Shown here: positions 22,180 through 29,018 of the stretch, piece after piece
How the letters are laid out: every line of letters starts with the position of its first letter
Position numbering within the stretch: the stretch's first letter is position 1
IMG/VR virus record: IMGVR_UViG_3300034779_000003
Coordinates: 1 to 32,567 of that record
DNA length: 32,567 bases
Strand: one strand, 5' to 3'
Origin: a virus
Position numbers and translations under genes: made by a program
Notes under the pieces: model-generated
Database searches by the model: none
The model's input: the letters and a program-made list of their open reading frames with translations, nothing else
Told to the model about the DNA's origin: nothing

Positions 22180-22641
22180 TTAGCCCTCTGGGGCCTCGCT
22201 TTTGCCGAGGGCCGAGAGCCACCCGTCGACTACGGCCGTCAATTCCTCAATCTCAATTGGCTTTGTCATGCGGAATCGGATGTCGTACTTCTGGAACTCG
22301 GAGGACATTTCCGCCGTCTCCATGAAGGCCGTGACGACGCCCACGATGGCCGGACGCGCGATGCCGATTTCCCGCTCCAATTCACGAAGGATGCGAGCGA
22401 CCATGAAGCCGGTAGCGTCTTTCATCGCAAGATCGAGCAGGTAGAAATCGTAGGGGTGAGTCCTGAGGCGGGGATCGACGTGATTACGATCTTTTAATTG
22501 CGCGATTAGACTGATGCTCGCGTCGAAGGCGTTATCGAAGAAGTCTATGTCACAGGGCCAGCTGCGCGTGGCATCCCGCAGCAGGTCCAGCGTCTCATCG
22601 GTGTCATCTACTATCAGTCCTCTTCTTCGCTCTTTGCTCAC
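22180..22641 (-). CDS. stand-alone response-regulator receiver protein
   Basis: 153 residues from the GTG at 22641 (MSKERRRGLIVDDTDETLDL), which has AGGTGG upstream; the longer frame is a shadow of the preceding gene. All CheY-type positions are visible: acidic pair Asp12-Asp13, phospho-acceptor Asp70 (FYLLDLAMKDATGF), Thr104 (GVVTAF) and Lys127-Pro128 (RMTKPIEIEEL). No output domain follows. Receivers are central to two-component signalling and are rare in phages. It lies within the lysis-type gene cluster and overlaps the preceding coiled-coil gene by 38 bp. No histidine kinase is in the window, so it would have to take phosphate from, or compete for, a host kinase. Confidence 0.8.
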   Translation of the reverse strand: MSKERRRGLIVDDTDETLDLLRDATRSWPCDIDFFDNAFDASISLIAQLKDRNHVDPRLRTHPYDFYLLDLAMKDATGFMVARILRELEREIGIARPAIVGVVTAFMETAEMSSEFQKYDIRFRMTKPIEIEELTAVVDGWLSALGKSEAPEG

Positions 22642-23104
22642 GCTGCCACCTCTCAAGCTCCGCGACCCTCTGAGACAGTTCACTGAATGTTTTGAGTGCG
22701 CTTCTGATTGCGCTATTGGCCTGTTCATCCCTCTCATCACATTCTTTCTTTATGCGGTCGCGCTCCTTCTCCGCCTCTTCAACTCGTCTTTCCAGTTCCT
22801 CATTCCGGCGCTTTAGCTCCGCATTCTCTTCTTTGATGTCCTCCAACCTCCGGGACCGCAGGTCTGCCAGTTCCTGGCTCTCCGCGGCTATCTTTCGGGC
22901 CCCCTCGGTTCTGGCGTCGACCGTGTCTTCAAGCTCGCGCGCGCGCGCCTCGTCTCCGGCCTTTAGTCTTTCGCGGACCCCCTTAAACCAGGCCCACAGC
23001 TTCCTGCCCACCCACGTGACGACAACAGTGCCGCCGCCGAGGCCCCCAATGATAATCAGGATGACGGCCCATACTTCCTCAGCATTAGGTTTAGCCAGCC
23101 CCAT
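22604..23104 (-). CDS. TM/coiled-coil protein, i-spanin-like
   Basis: About 166 residues. An N-terminal membrane anchor (VWAVILIIIGGLGGGTVVVT, near residues 10-35) is followed by a long, charged coiled coil (ENAELKRRNEELERRVEEAE ...). This topology is that of inner-membrane spanins such as Rz, and the neighbouring lipoprotein could be the outer-membrane partner. It could also be a general phage membrane scaffold. ATG 23104 or GTG 23113 may be the start. Confidence 0.6.
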   Translation of the reverse strand: MGLAKPNAEEVWAVILIIIGGLGGGTVVVTWVGRKLWAWFKGVRERLKAGDEARARELEDTVDARTEGARKIAAESQELADLRSRRLEDIKEENAELKRRNEELERRVEEAEKERDRIKKECDERDEQANSAIRSALKTFSELSQRVAELERWQREQRAKKRTDSR

Positions 23105-23258
23105 CCGATTCACTCTGGCGGCGCTCTTCTTCCAGGTTAAAAATCCGGCATTCTATCTCGGCCTGCTGCCGCTCAAGCATCGAGAGGCTGATTCTGCTGT
23201 CGTCACTGGCTTGCGGGGGCGCATAAACCCGAGTAGTAATCTCTCGTAAGGCCTGCAT
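23091..23258 (-). CDS. 55-aa charged protein of unknown function
   Basis: MQALREITTRVYAPPQASDD, then SRISLSMLERQQAEIECRIF with an Arg/Glu-rich helical end. ATG 23258 has GGAAG upstream; a TTG further up is less likely. The C-terminal half may be coiled coil. It overlaps the start of the TM/coiled-coil gene, so both are probably co-translated. Confidence 0.5.
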   Translation of the reverse strand: MQALREITTRVYAPPQASDDSRISLSMLERQQAEIECRIFNLEEERRQSESDGAG

Positions 23259-23360
23259 AATGTTCTTCCGCCACTGCAAGGTTGAAGTTTTCCGGCTCCG
23301 TGCTAATCTCCTTCATGTTGCGCGACGGATACTTTAACCGGGTCTGTCGCGTGACATGCT

Positions 23361-23386
23361 CGGCGGGTTGTGCAACCAGCCCGCCG
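23361..23386 (-). other. GC-rich hairpin after the lipoprotein gene
   Basis: CGGCGGGTTG pairs with CAAC and CCGCCG across a 4-base bulge. There is no U tract. It lies in the 143-bp gap between the lipoprotein stop and the 55-aa gene, and may slow transcription or stabilise the mRNA. Confidence 0.4.
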
Positions 23387-23401
23387 GGCCTCCGCTCCGG
23401 C

Positions 23402-23899
23402 CTACTGAGGCGGATTCTTCAGCAGATCTTCGAGCCTCTTTATGTCCGCTTCCTTCACATTCAAGCCATCTGACTCCTCAGTCGCAGCGGCAGGCACGGA
23501 CTTCATCAACGCGCGCGCCGTAGACGGCGGCGGCAGCCCTACGAAGGCGCGCACGAGCGCCAGGATGTCGTTCTTCCACGTCTCGGCCGTGGGGTTGTTA
23601 CTTTGGACAAAATCGTCGGAGATAACCTGCGCGATGTCGGAGGCGAGCTGGCGTTTGGCCTCTCTCTTTAATTCGGGGGTGGACTTATCGGCGGCACGAT
23701 AGCCGCGCAGTGAATTGCTGGTGCGGCGAAAGCCTCCGGACCATTTCTCTTTTGTGGCCTCATCTATGTTCATACGCGAGACCGCCGACGGGCCGAGATC
23801 GGAGACCGCAATGAGCTTGTCCAGGGCGCCGCATCCAATGCTGAATAGGGCAATCAGGGAGAGGGTGACTGGAATACATATCCGAGAAAATATCTTCAC
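23402..23899 (-). CDS. lipoprotein, possible outer-membrane spanin or lysis factor
   Basis: 165 residues. MKIFSRICIPVTLSLIALFS then IGC gives a type II signal peptide with lipobox SIGC (lipid on Cys23). The mature part is helical and hydrophilic (ALDKLIAVSDLGPSAVSRMN ...) with a Pro-rich segment near residue 125. It lies next to a holin-like gene upstream and a TM/coiled-coil gene downstream. It is larger than usual o-spanins, so the lysis role is uncertain. The GTG start has AAAGGAGA upstream. Confidence 0.65.
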   Translation of the reverse strand: MKIFSRICIPVTLSLIALFSIGCGALDKLIAVSDLGPSAVSRMNIDEATKEKWSGGFRRTSNSLRGYRAADKSTPELKREAKRQLASDIAQVISDDFVQSNNPTAETWKNDILALVRAFVGLPPPSTARALMKSVPAAATEESDGLNVKEADIKRLEDLLKNPPQ

Positions 23900-23911
23900 T
23901 TCGATTCTCCT

Positions 23912-24298
23912 TTAAGTTGTGGCGTTAGATTTCCCCGAGTCAGGGAAGATGACCTTGAAGACGAGGGTGGCGATGCCGAAGACGGCCCATCCGACGGTGT
24001 ACAGCTTCGACAGGTTGAACTGCCTGCCCTCCACCATCGCGTGGAGGTCCGCGTCGCCCGTCAACCAGAGAGCCACCAGTGAGACGATTGCGCTTATCAC
24101 GAGGGCCACGAAGAGCGCGGGCCTGCCGTGCAAACGGCCATTCTCGTCCGTGAGATTCCAGCTCTTCGGGAGCAGTCCCCGATTGACGAACCAGGCGATG
24201 CCGGTTGAGACGGCGCCGGCAATGCTTAATGCCATGGCCTGACCTGAAGTAAGCGCGGCGGCAATGAAAAGTGTTGCGATTAAGACAGCTGTTAGCAT
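23912..24298 (-). CDS. multi-pass membrane protein, holin-like
   Basis: 128 residues with about four hydrophobic segments: residues 2-18 (LTAVLIATLFIAAALTS), 22-40, 62-80 (ALFVALVISAIVSLVALWL) and 100-118 (LYTVGWAVFGIATLVFKVIF). It is the first gene after the late promoter-like element and is followed by a lipoprotein and a spanin-like protein, so a holin is the most likely role. Strong ribosome site GAGGGG. Confidence 0.6.
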   Translation of the reverse strand: MLTAVLIATLFIAAALTSGQAMALSIAGAVSTGIAWFVNRGLLPKSWNLTDENGRLHGRPALFVALVISAIVSLVALWLTGDADLHAMVEGRQFNLSKLYTVGWAVFGIATLVFKVIFPDSGKSNATT

Positions 24299-24329
24299 TT
24301 ACGCACCCCTCACATTTGGTTAATTGGTA

Positions 24330-24367
24330 CCCTTGCGGGCAAAGCCGGAAAGGCCCGCCCGCAAGGG
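24330..24367 (-). other. leader hairpin of the lysis/late unit
   Basis: CCCTTGCGGGC (24330-24340) and GCCCGCAAGGG (24357-24367) form an 11-bp perfect stem. The loop contains a small GCC/GGC stem. It lies between the promoter-like element and the holin-like gene, so it would be near the 5' end of the mRNA, without a U tract. Probably a stability element. Confidence 0.5.
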
Positions 24368-24415
24368 CTCGCGCGGCTGGTCAGCCCCTAAGATGGCAGC
24401 CGCGGGTAGGGTTGC

Positions 24416-24477
24416 ATTATGTGGGCAGGGGTGGCTGGGCGTGTGTGAACAACCTCGAAAACAACCTCGAAAACAAC
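24416..24477 (-). promoter_or_regulatory. late promoter-like element, copy 1
   Basis: Minus strand: 37 bp identical to the copy at 16544-16508 (two GTTGTTTTCGAG direct repeats, then GTTGTTCACACAC), a 19-bp unrelated spacer, then CATAATGC (-10-like, 24421-24416). It lies between the last early gene and the holin-like gene. Confidence 0.6.
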
Positions 24478-24490
24478 TCTACGCCGGTGG

Positions 24491-24778
24491 CTAGGCAGTC
24501 ACCTTGGAGTAATAGTTTCGGTCGAAGTAGCCTTTAAGGTTCCGATGGTCCGCGCAGAGGGAGACCTCTCCCTCCTTAAGCTTCTTACCGCATTCGAGGC
24601 ACCGGCCCAGCTTTTTACGGCGGGCGCGCTTTGCTTTATTGCGAACCTTCTGTTTATTGCTATGCTCTTGGGCGCAGGCCTGGCAGCGTGTGCCGGTCCC
24701 TTTGGGGCCGCGCTCTTCTCCACAGTCGAAACATTTTCCTTCCTTAACCCATGTCGATCTAATTTTAAGACCGGGCAT
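24491..24778 (-). CDS. basic zinc-finger protein
   Basis: 95 residues with two zinc sites: CFDCGEERGPKGTGTRCQAC (residues 16-35) and CLECGKKLKEGEVSLCADH (residues 60-78), joined by a very basic KAKRARRKK stretch. Likely DNA- or RNA-binding. It ends the early operon just before the late promoter-like element, the usual site of a late-gene regulator, but no family proves this. Confidence 0.65.
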   Translation of the reverse strand: MPGLKIRSTWVKEGKCFDCGEERGPKGTGTRCQACAQEHSNKQKVRNKAKRARRKKLGRCLECGKKLKEGEVSLCADHRNLKGYFDRNYYSKVTA

Positions 24779-25076
24779 CTAGGGAATCCTCCTCGGGATT
24801 AGGGGCCGAGCAGATACTCATTTCTACGATTTGCGCTGAATCAATGACGAGCGTTTCGCCTTCAACGTGAGATTCAAGAATGCGGATGGTGGTCTCGAGT
24901 CTGACCTGGTCAAGCGAGATTTGTACATATTTCCAACCGCCGAGCACGTCCGGCGATATGAATGTAAAGTCGGAGACCTGCCCTTGCGGCAGTATGGCGA
25001 CAAGAGAGCTTGAAACGGTTTTCAATCGCTCTACCCTCTCGGTTTCATTCTTGTCTTCCGGTTTTCCTGCGCTCAT
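24765..25076 (-). CDS. unknown early protein
   Basis: 103 residues from ATG 25076 (MSAGKPEDKNETERVERLKT) with GGAG upstream; the TTG at 25091 is unlikely. Predicted strands (VSDFTFISPDVLGGWKYVQI; RILESHVEGETLVIDSAQIV) and an acidic end. No recognised domain. It overlaps the zinc-finger gene by 14 bp. Confidence 0.55.
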   Translation of the reverse strand: MSAGKPEDKNETERVERLKTVSSSLVAILPQGQVSDFTFISPDVLGGWKYVQISLDQVRLETTIRILESHVEGETLVIDSAQIVEMSICSAPNPEEDSLDARS

Positions 25077-25093
25077 TATCTTGTGCTCCAATA

Positions 25094-25540
25094 TTAAAAG
25101 ACGTCGAAGCGAGCCTTACCGCTGCACACGGGTAGAGGCCCGGGCTTAATCGGCATGCGCGCCTCCAGGCCGTCAGGCGAAGCCATGGGCTCATGAGGGC
25201 TGAGGCCAAAAGGAAGTCCGACGAAGTGAAAGGGCATGCCGCACTGATCACAGCTGACTGTAATGTCGGCGAAGTAGTGCGAGGCCGGCTCAGTCTCCGC
25301 AACCCCTTCATCCATGATGCGCGCGACGTTGACCTGGGCCATAAAGTTCAGGTGCTTGCAGTCCTCCGGACTACATTTAATTGGTAATGGCTCTGGTGCG
25401 CCGAACAAGCTGTTTTTAGCTACAGGGACGGCTTCCGGAAATTCGCGTCGGTCTACGATGTTCCCATTCGGCAGGGTCCCGGCGTAGCCGCTTTTAATCA
25501 GGTCAAAGAGTTCTGGAAGAACTCCATTTGAATCACTCAT
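25094..25540 (-). CDS. conserved phage zinc-binding protein
   Basis: 148 residues. NGNIVDRREFPEAVPVAKNS, IKCSPEDCKHLNFMAQVNVA, ITVSCDQCGMPFHFVGLPFG and SPDGLEARMPIKPG match a widespread phage protein of unknown function that I recognise from the pattern VDRREFPEA ... C...CKHL ... C.QCG.PF.F.GL ... SPDGLEA. The four Cys probably hold zinc. ATGA overlap with the upstream gene. Confidence 0.75.
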   Translation of the reverse strand: MSDSNGVLPELFDLIKSGYAGTLPNGNIVDRREFPEAVPVAKNSLFGAPEPLPIKCSPEDCKHLNFMAQVNVARIMDEGVAETEPASHYFADITVSCDQCGMPFHFVGLPFGLSPHEPMASPDGLEARMPIKPGPLPVCSGKARFDVF

Positions 25541-25746
25541 CTATTCTTTTTCCCTTCCTGTGGAAATGCTGCGACTTCAACGCGCTCAATCAGACGAACC
25601 TTCGTTTCTACTTTTGAAGGATCGCCGTACACGCTGACCGATACGTCTAGGCCCAGCTTCTCCGCGTCGCGAATGCATTTCTGCATGAGCATCGAAACTT
25701 CTATGACCTTCTTTGCCGCGGCCTCCTGCTCAGGTGTTGTTGTCAT
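25537..25746 (-). CDS. 69-aa unknown protein
   Basis: MTTTPEQEAAAKKVIEVSML, then MQKCIRDAEKLGLDVSVSVYG and ETKVRLIERVEVAAF. Start ATG at 25746 with GGTGGAG upstream; the longer frame is a shadow of the gene above. A helix-then-strand small fold. It overlaps both neighbours, so it is translated with them. Function unknown. Confidence 0.55.
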   Translation of the reverse strand: MTTTPEQEAAAKKVIEVSMLMQKCIRDAEKLGLDVSVSVYGDPSKVETKVRLIERVEVAAFPQEGKKNR

Positions 25747-26302
25747 TCTCCACCTTCCGTCTCTTCGAATTGTTAGCCTTAAGCATCCTGTTTTTACGCG
25801 GGATGCGCACGGGGGATATCCCCTGCGCCATGCGCAGCGTGGCATCTAGCTGTTGAATCTCATCCCTGGTCAACTCGGGCTGCTTAGCTGACTGGTTCGT
25901 GTTGAAGATCTGGTTGACGATGACGAAGGCGTCCAGGAGCTTCTCCTCCTCTTTCCTGAGCGCCTTCTTATAGGTTCTAAGGAGCAGAACCACTTCGGCG
26001 CGCTCGGCGGGAGTAAGCTCAACCCAGACACTATTCTTCTGCTTGCCCTTGAAGCGCCTGACTTCGACCTGGTCAGTCATCTTTACTTTGCCGATAATAT
26101 GGACCAACAGCGTGAGGTCCAGCTTGCGGCTGAAGCTGAACTGGTAGAGCTTCGGCTCGGAGGCAATCAGGTCCTCCATGCTGATGCTGTATTTTATGAG
26201 CAGTCTCTCAAGCATCTTTGCCGCTGTCTGCCTCTCGTGAGTGGTGCCGCGCTCGGCCAGCTCCTTGATCTTTCTGAGTTTGTCCCTGAGGCTATCGCCC
26301 AT
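25730..26302 (-). CDS. DUF2786-like phage protein
   Basis: 190 residues from ATG 26302 with AAGGTGA upstream. The N-terminus, DKLRKIKELAERGTTHERQT followed by AAKMLERLLIKYSISMEDLI, fits the DUF2786 domain. The centre has strand-rich LYQFSFSRKLDLTLLVHIIG and KGKQKNSVWVELTPAERAEV; the end is very basic (RIPRKNRMLKANNSKRRKV). DUF2786 proteins are common in phages and of unknown function. Confidence 0.65.
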   Translation of the reverse strand: MGDSLRDKLRKIKELAERGTTHERQTAAKMLERLLIKYSISMEDLIASEPKLYQFSFSRKLDLTLLVHIIGKVKMTDQVEVRRFKGKQKNSVWVELTPAERAEVVLLLRTYKKALRKEEEKLLDAFVIVNQIFNTNQSAKQPELTRDEIQQLDATLRMAQGISPVRIPRKNRMLKANNSKRRKVENDNNT

Positions 26303-26573
26303 TTTCACCTTCAGTCTGATGTAGTTTAAGGAGGTAGGCCCCGGGCGTGGCAGGGTCGTATTCTACGCTGCGGTCGCCGCGCCCCTTTATGGAGTCCGCG
26401 ATCTCTTTAATCACTACCTCTTTCCAGTCCTCGTAGGCTCTGAGAAAACATTCCCGGTAATTCTCCAGGCTCTCCAGCGCCGGCAGCCACGCCCGAAAAG
26501 TAAAGTCCCGGTAAATTACTGAGTCGCCGATTTTGAATTCAACGCTCAGGCGTGTTATCGGAGGTCTGGCCAT
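26292..26573 (-). CDS. unknown early protein
   Basis: 93 residues: MARPPITRLSVEFKIGDSVI ... EDWKEVVIKEIADSIKGRGD. Mixed alpha/beta, acidic at the end. It overlaps the DUF2786 gene by 11 bp and follows the zinc gene by two bases. No recognised family. Confidence 0.55.
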   Translation of the reverse strand: MARPPITRLSVEFKIGDSVIYRDFTFRAWLPALESLENYRECFLRAYEDWKEVVIKEIADSIKGRGDRSVEYDPATPGAYLLKLHQTEGENGR

Positions 26574-26575
26574 CC

Positions 26576-26794
26576 TCAGGCTCCTCCTACGTGCTTGCCT
26601 TCAGGGACAGGGATGTTCAAAGACATTGTCTTAGAAGAGCAGCCGGGTGAATGAAGCAGGTGGTGCGCGCCGACCGAACGCATGATCTGCTTTTCCCATG
26701 TCGCATATTTGACGCAGCGCGGCCGGGCCGGCACGGGCAACTCGCCTTTGTAGTGGCACCTGACGCATTCGTAGCTGATAGTGATTGTGTTCAT
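26576..26794 (-). CDS. zinc-ribbon-like protein
   Basis: 72 residues. ISYECVRCHYKGELPVPARP followed by RC gives Cys10, Cys13 and Cys27, with further His/Cys (AHHLLHSPGC). Likely zinc-binding. The ATG overlaps the stop of the small membrane protein gene (TAATG). Confidence 0.55.
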   Translation of the reverse strand: MNTITISYECVRCHYKGELPVPARPRCVKYATWEKQIMRSVGAHHLLHSPGCSSKTMSLNIPVPEGKHVGGA

Positions 26795-26931
26795 TATCGA
26801 CCACCGTTCCAGACGTCAGTAGCTATAACAATCAAGACCGTGATGAAACCCACCTTCCAGCTTATGCCCCAGTGCTGACCCAGTAGGAGGGCAACAAGAA
26901 GGATGGCCACTGCGATTAAAGCTCTCACCAT
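26794..26931 (-). CDS. 45-aa small membrane protein
   Basis: MVRALIAVAILLVALLLGQH, then WGISWKVGFITVLIVIATDV and WNGGR: two hydrophobic stretches separated by GQHWG. It is coupled to the next gene by the TAATG overlap and follows the GroES-like gene by four bases. It may be a partner of the membrane-anchored GroES-like protein (inference) or a small holin-type protein. Confidence 0.55.
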   Translation of the reverse strand: MVRALIAVAILLVALLLGQHWGISWKVGFITVLIVIATDVWNGGR

Positions 26932-26935
26932 TGCC

Positions 26936-27295
26936 TTAGACCTTTCCTTTGTGACGCATCCGCAGCCAGTTAAAACCGGCGTCCCTCAGCTCCAGAAGCC
27001 GGATGGCCAGCGTAGCCCCGTCGCGCTTACGGCGCCCAATATCCCTCCATGATGGGCGATGTTCCATACGTCTATAGGCCAAGCCCCAGACAGCCAAAGT
27101 CAATATCAATCGTGAGTAGAACCAGTAGGTGGTGCGCTTGCCTTCGCCCACAGCCACCACGACACCCTCCAGCGGCTTCTCCTTGGCGTTATCCGGTATG
27201 ACAATAAGGCTTTGTTCCTCACTCTCATCCGCGCGACGGATGATGACTCTATCCTGAAGAGGGGTGCCGATTTGCTTTGTTGCTTGTTTGTTCAT
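26936..27295 (-). CDS. GroES N-terminal half fused to a membrane segment
   Basis: 119 residues from ATG 27295 (GGAG upstream); ATG 27307 is possible. Residues 11-54, [20 protein letters not shown] followed by [20 protein letters not shown], match the first half of co-chaperonin GroES, with the mobile-loop region shortened and PDNAKEKP...GVVVAVG clear. The second half of GroES is absent. Instead [20 protein letters not shown] (57-76) is a probable membrane helix, followed by a basic tail. Full GroES is about 95 residues. The lost half holds the barrel's closing strands, so ordinary co-chaperonin function is doubtful. It could be a decoy or a remnant recruited to a membrane role. Confidence 0.7.
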   Translation of the reverse strand: MNKQATKQIGTPLQDRVIIRRADESEEQSLIVIPDNAKEKPLEGVVVAVGEGKRTTYWFYSRLILTLAVWGLAYRRMEHRPSWRDIGRRKRDGATLAIRLLELRDAGFNWLRMRHKGKV

Positions 27296-27341
27296 TGTCT
27301 TCTCCATAATTTGTGCCCGCCGAGTATCTCGCCGGGGAGGT

Positions 27342-27361
27342 GACTCAAAATATTTTGAGTC
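27342..27361. repeat. perfect 20-bp palindrome
   Basis: GACTCAAAATATTTTGAGTC, 34-47 bp upstream of the GroES-like gene and downstream of a 300-bp gene-poor stretch. Confidence 0.8.
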
Positions 27362-27661
27362 GTGTTAGTGCCTGAAACAGAGCGGAGTTCTGCCAGCTAA
27401 AATTAAACACTTCGTATGAAATAACGAGGCCGTACTTATTGAGCCGGACCGCGCGAGTCGTGAAATTGATGTCTCTGGTGAGTTGGCTTTTTCTCATAGG
27501 ATTTAGTCTTGACGGTCAGATTGAATGAAAACATTAACTTGTTGATAAACAACTCGCTTAAAGTAAGGCCACTCCGCTTCCCCATGCCTCAGCGTCAAGG
27601 CCGGTCAAGATTCATAGGCTCGCGGGCGTGCTTCTCGGCGATCGCTATAACCTCAAATTCA
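27362..27661. other. 300-bp gap without a convincing gene
   Basis: Only short frames are open; the best minus-strand one (MGKRSGLTLSELFINKLMFS ..., about 49 codons near 27580-27430) has a Shine-Dalgarno too close to its ATG. A small TTGTTGATAAACAAC dyad is present. It is more AT-rich than its surroundings. It may be a regulatory leader for the unit starting with the GroES-like gene. Confidence 0.4.
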
Positions 27662-28033
27662 TCACTTCCTTACTTTCGCAGGATCCAGGACTGTAATTAC
27701 AAACCAATGAACCTTCTCTATTCCTTCCAGACTCTTTAGGTAAAAGCCCGGGTCGTGCTTTAACTCCCCATCTTCACAGACTACGCTATGCAGTAAGCCA
27801 TTTCTGCGGATGACAAGAATCGAAAACCCTCGTGGGGCATCGTTGTATTTCGCGTAGTACCATTCCAGGCCGAAGCCATAGGGCTTAAGCCATTCCCGCC
27901 AGATCTGCAGGGCTTCCGGCGTGTTCGGCACGTAATCCGGCATCTCCCAGACAGGCATCTCGAAGCGGCTGGCCATGCATGCTTTGAAGCAATCGCCATC
28001 GAATCTTCTAACTCTCTGAGCAAGAGGCAGCAT
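27662..28033 (-). CDS. papain-like-fold phage protein (putative)
   Basis: 123 residues. GDCFKACMASRFEMPVWEMP, LKPYGFGLEWYYAKYNDAPR, then LHSVVCEDGELKHDPG. This pattern (G.CF.AC.AS...P...P, then HSVV..DGEL.HDP) recurs in phage proteins that resemble C39/papain-like peptidases, with Cys15 and the His near residue 85 as candidate active-site residues. Enzymatic activity is not proven for the family. Confidence 0.55.
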   Translation of the reverse strand: MLPLAQRVRRFDGDCFKACMASRFEMPVWEMPDYVPNTPEALQIWREWLKPYGFGLEWYYAKYNDAPRGFSILVIRRNGLLHSVVCEDGELKHDPGFYLKSLEGIEKVHWFVITVLDPAKVRK

Positions 28034-28058
28034 TAGTCGCTATCCGCTATGAGACGGA

Positions 28059-28370
28059 TCATTTAACCGCCGTTATCACTCGTCCCTCGCCTGCTTCCCA
28101 GCTCCTGCATGCTGGCGAGCGTACGAGGATGTCTGAGCCCGGGCCGCCAGTCCACAGGTGTCGTACTAGGCCGCACTTGTGATAGGTCCTCGAGTATCGG
28201 AGCTGGCAGTGATGCTTGCATGTGCCGCAGGTCTCGCCCTCGGGGCCTGTGCCGGGCTTCGCGGCGTAGCCGTTCGGCCTGGTAGGCTTTCTCTTTTTCT
28301 TCCCGGACGCATCGACCTGAGCCGGTGGTTCATTAGTCAGGGGGTCGCCGAATAGGTGGCTCTGCTGCAT
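28059..28370 (-). CDS. conserved phage zinc protein
   Basis: 103 residues. A basic, Pro-rich N-terminus is followed by ETCGTCKHHCQLRYSRTYHK, CGLVRHLWTGGPGSDILVRS and PACRSWEAGEG. The pattern C..CKH...KC.L...WT.G..SD......AC..WE is a common early phage protein, probably one zinc site per domain. Function unknown. Confidence 0.7.
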   Translation of the reverse strand: MQQSHLFGDPLTNEPPAQVDASGKKKRKPTRPNGYAAKPGTGPEGETCGTCKHHCQLRYSRTYHKCGLVRHLWTGGPGSDILVRSPACRSWEAGEGRVITAVK

Positions 28371-28406
28371 AGATGTTTTGGGTTCGCCGGCTACGTACGT
28401 CCTATC

Positions 28407-28799
28407 TTAGAAGCGAGATTTGTTGTATTGAACTCGCGTTCGGTCATCAATAAACGACCACATCAAATCAGCCGCTTGGGCCAGTTCCTCAGCTGCCTGC
28501 GCGACATTTCCGCCCTCATAGATTTGAGAGAAGTGGTCGTACAGGAAAGAGCACTCGACAATGCAATAGCCTTTCTCCGCGACCGCGTCAGTTATGAGTT
28601 CAACCGCTCTGGCTTTGTATTCGTCCCTGGTGCTTGGCTTCAGGTCGCATTTATGAGTGCCCTCAAGCTCGGACTTCGCATGTAGAGCGAGAGAGCCCCA
28701 GACCAGGCGTTCGTATAAAACAACCGTGTCGCCATAACGCTCTTGAATCATGGTCAGGCGTCCAATCAACTCGCTGATATGTAAATAGGTGAATGACAT
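28407..28799 (-). CDS. unknown early protein
   Basis: 130 residues, mostly helical: MSFTYLHISELIGRLTMIQE, KARAVELITDAVAEKGYCIV, NVAQAAEELAQAADLMWSFI. No recognised motif. Good ribosome site (AGGAGTGGGG). It follows the initiator and the 69-aa gene. Confidence 0.6.
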   Translation of the reverse strand: MSFTYLHISELIGRLTMIQERYGDTVVLYERLVWGSLALHAKSELEGTHKCDLKPSTRDEYKARAVELITDAVAEKGYCIVECSFLYDHFSQIYEGGNVAQAAEELAQAADLMWSFIDDRTRVQYNKSRF

Positions 28800-28808
28800 T
28801 CCCCACTC

Positions 28809-29018
28809 CTATCGATTTCGTATCCTTTTCTTCGGCGCTCCCTTGATACGAACTGTGTTGGGTTTGACGTGATATTCAGTCAGCCTCTCCAGAACCTCCG
28901 TGATGGCCGCGAGCAGGATTTCATCCGAGTAGCCAGTCACTTCAATGGTCGCGCGGCTCACGCGGTAAGGCGATCCGTCATTACGCTTCTCGACGACCTT
29001 TTTCCTGATTATGATCAT
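28809..29018 (-). CDS. 69-aa unknown protein coupled to the initiator
   Basis: MIIIRKKVVEKRNDGSPYRV, then SRATIEVTGYSDEILLAAIT, then a basic end PKKRIRNR. Beta-alpha pattern. The ATG overlaps the initiator stop (ATGA). It might be a replication partner such as an accessory to helicase loading, but nothing in the sequence says so. Confidence 0.55.
   Translation of the reverse strand: MIIIRKKVVEKRNDGSPYRVSRATIEVTGYSDEILLAAITEVLERLTEYHVKPNTVRIKGAPKKRIRNR

Noticed and set aside
23203-23316. 37-codon minus-strand frame starting MKEISTEPENFNLAV
   Set aside because: No ribosome site, and it overlaps a better-supported 55-aa gene in another frame, though an embedded small gene cannot be excluded.
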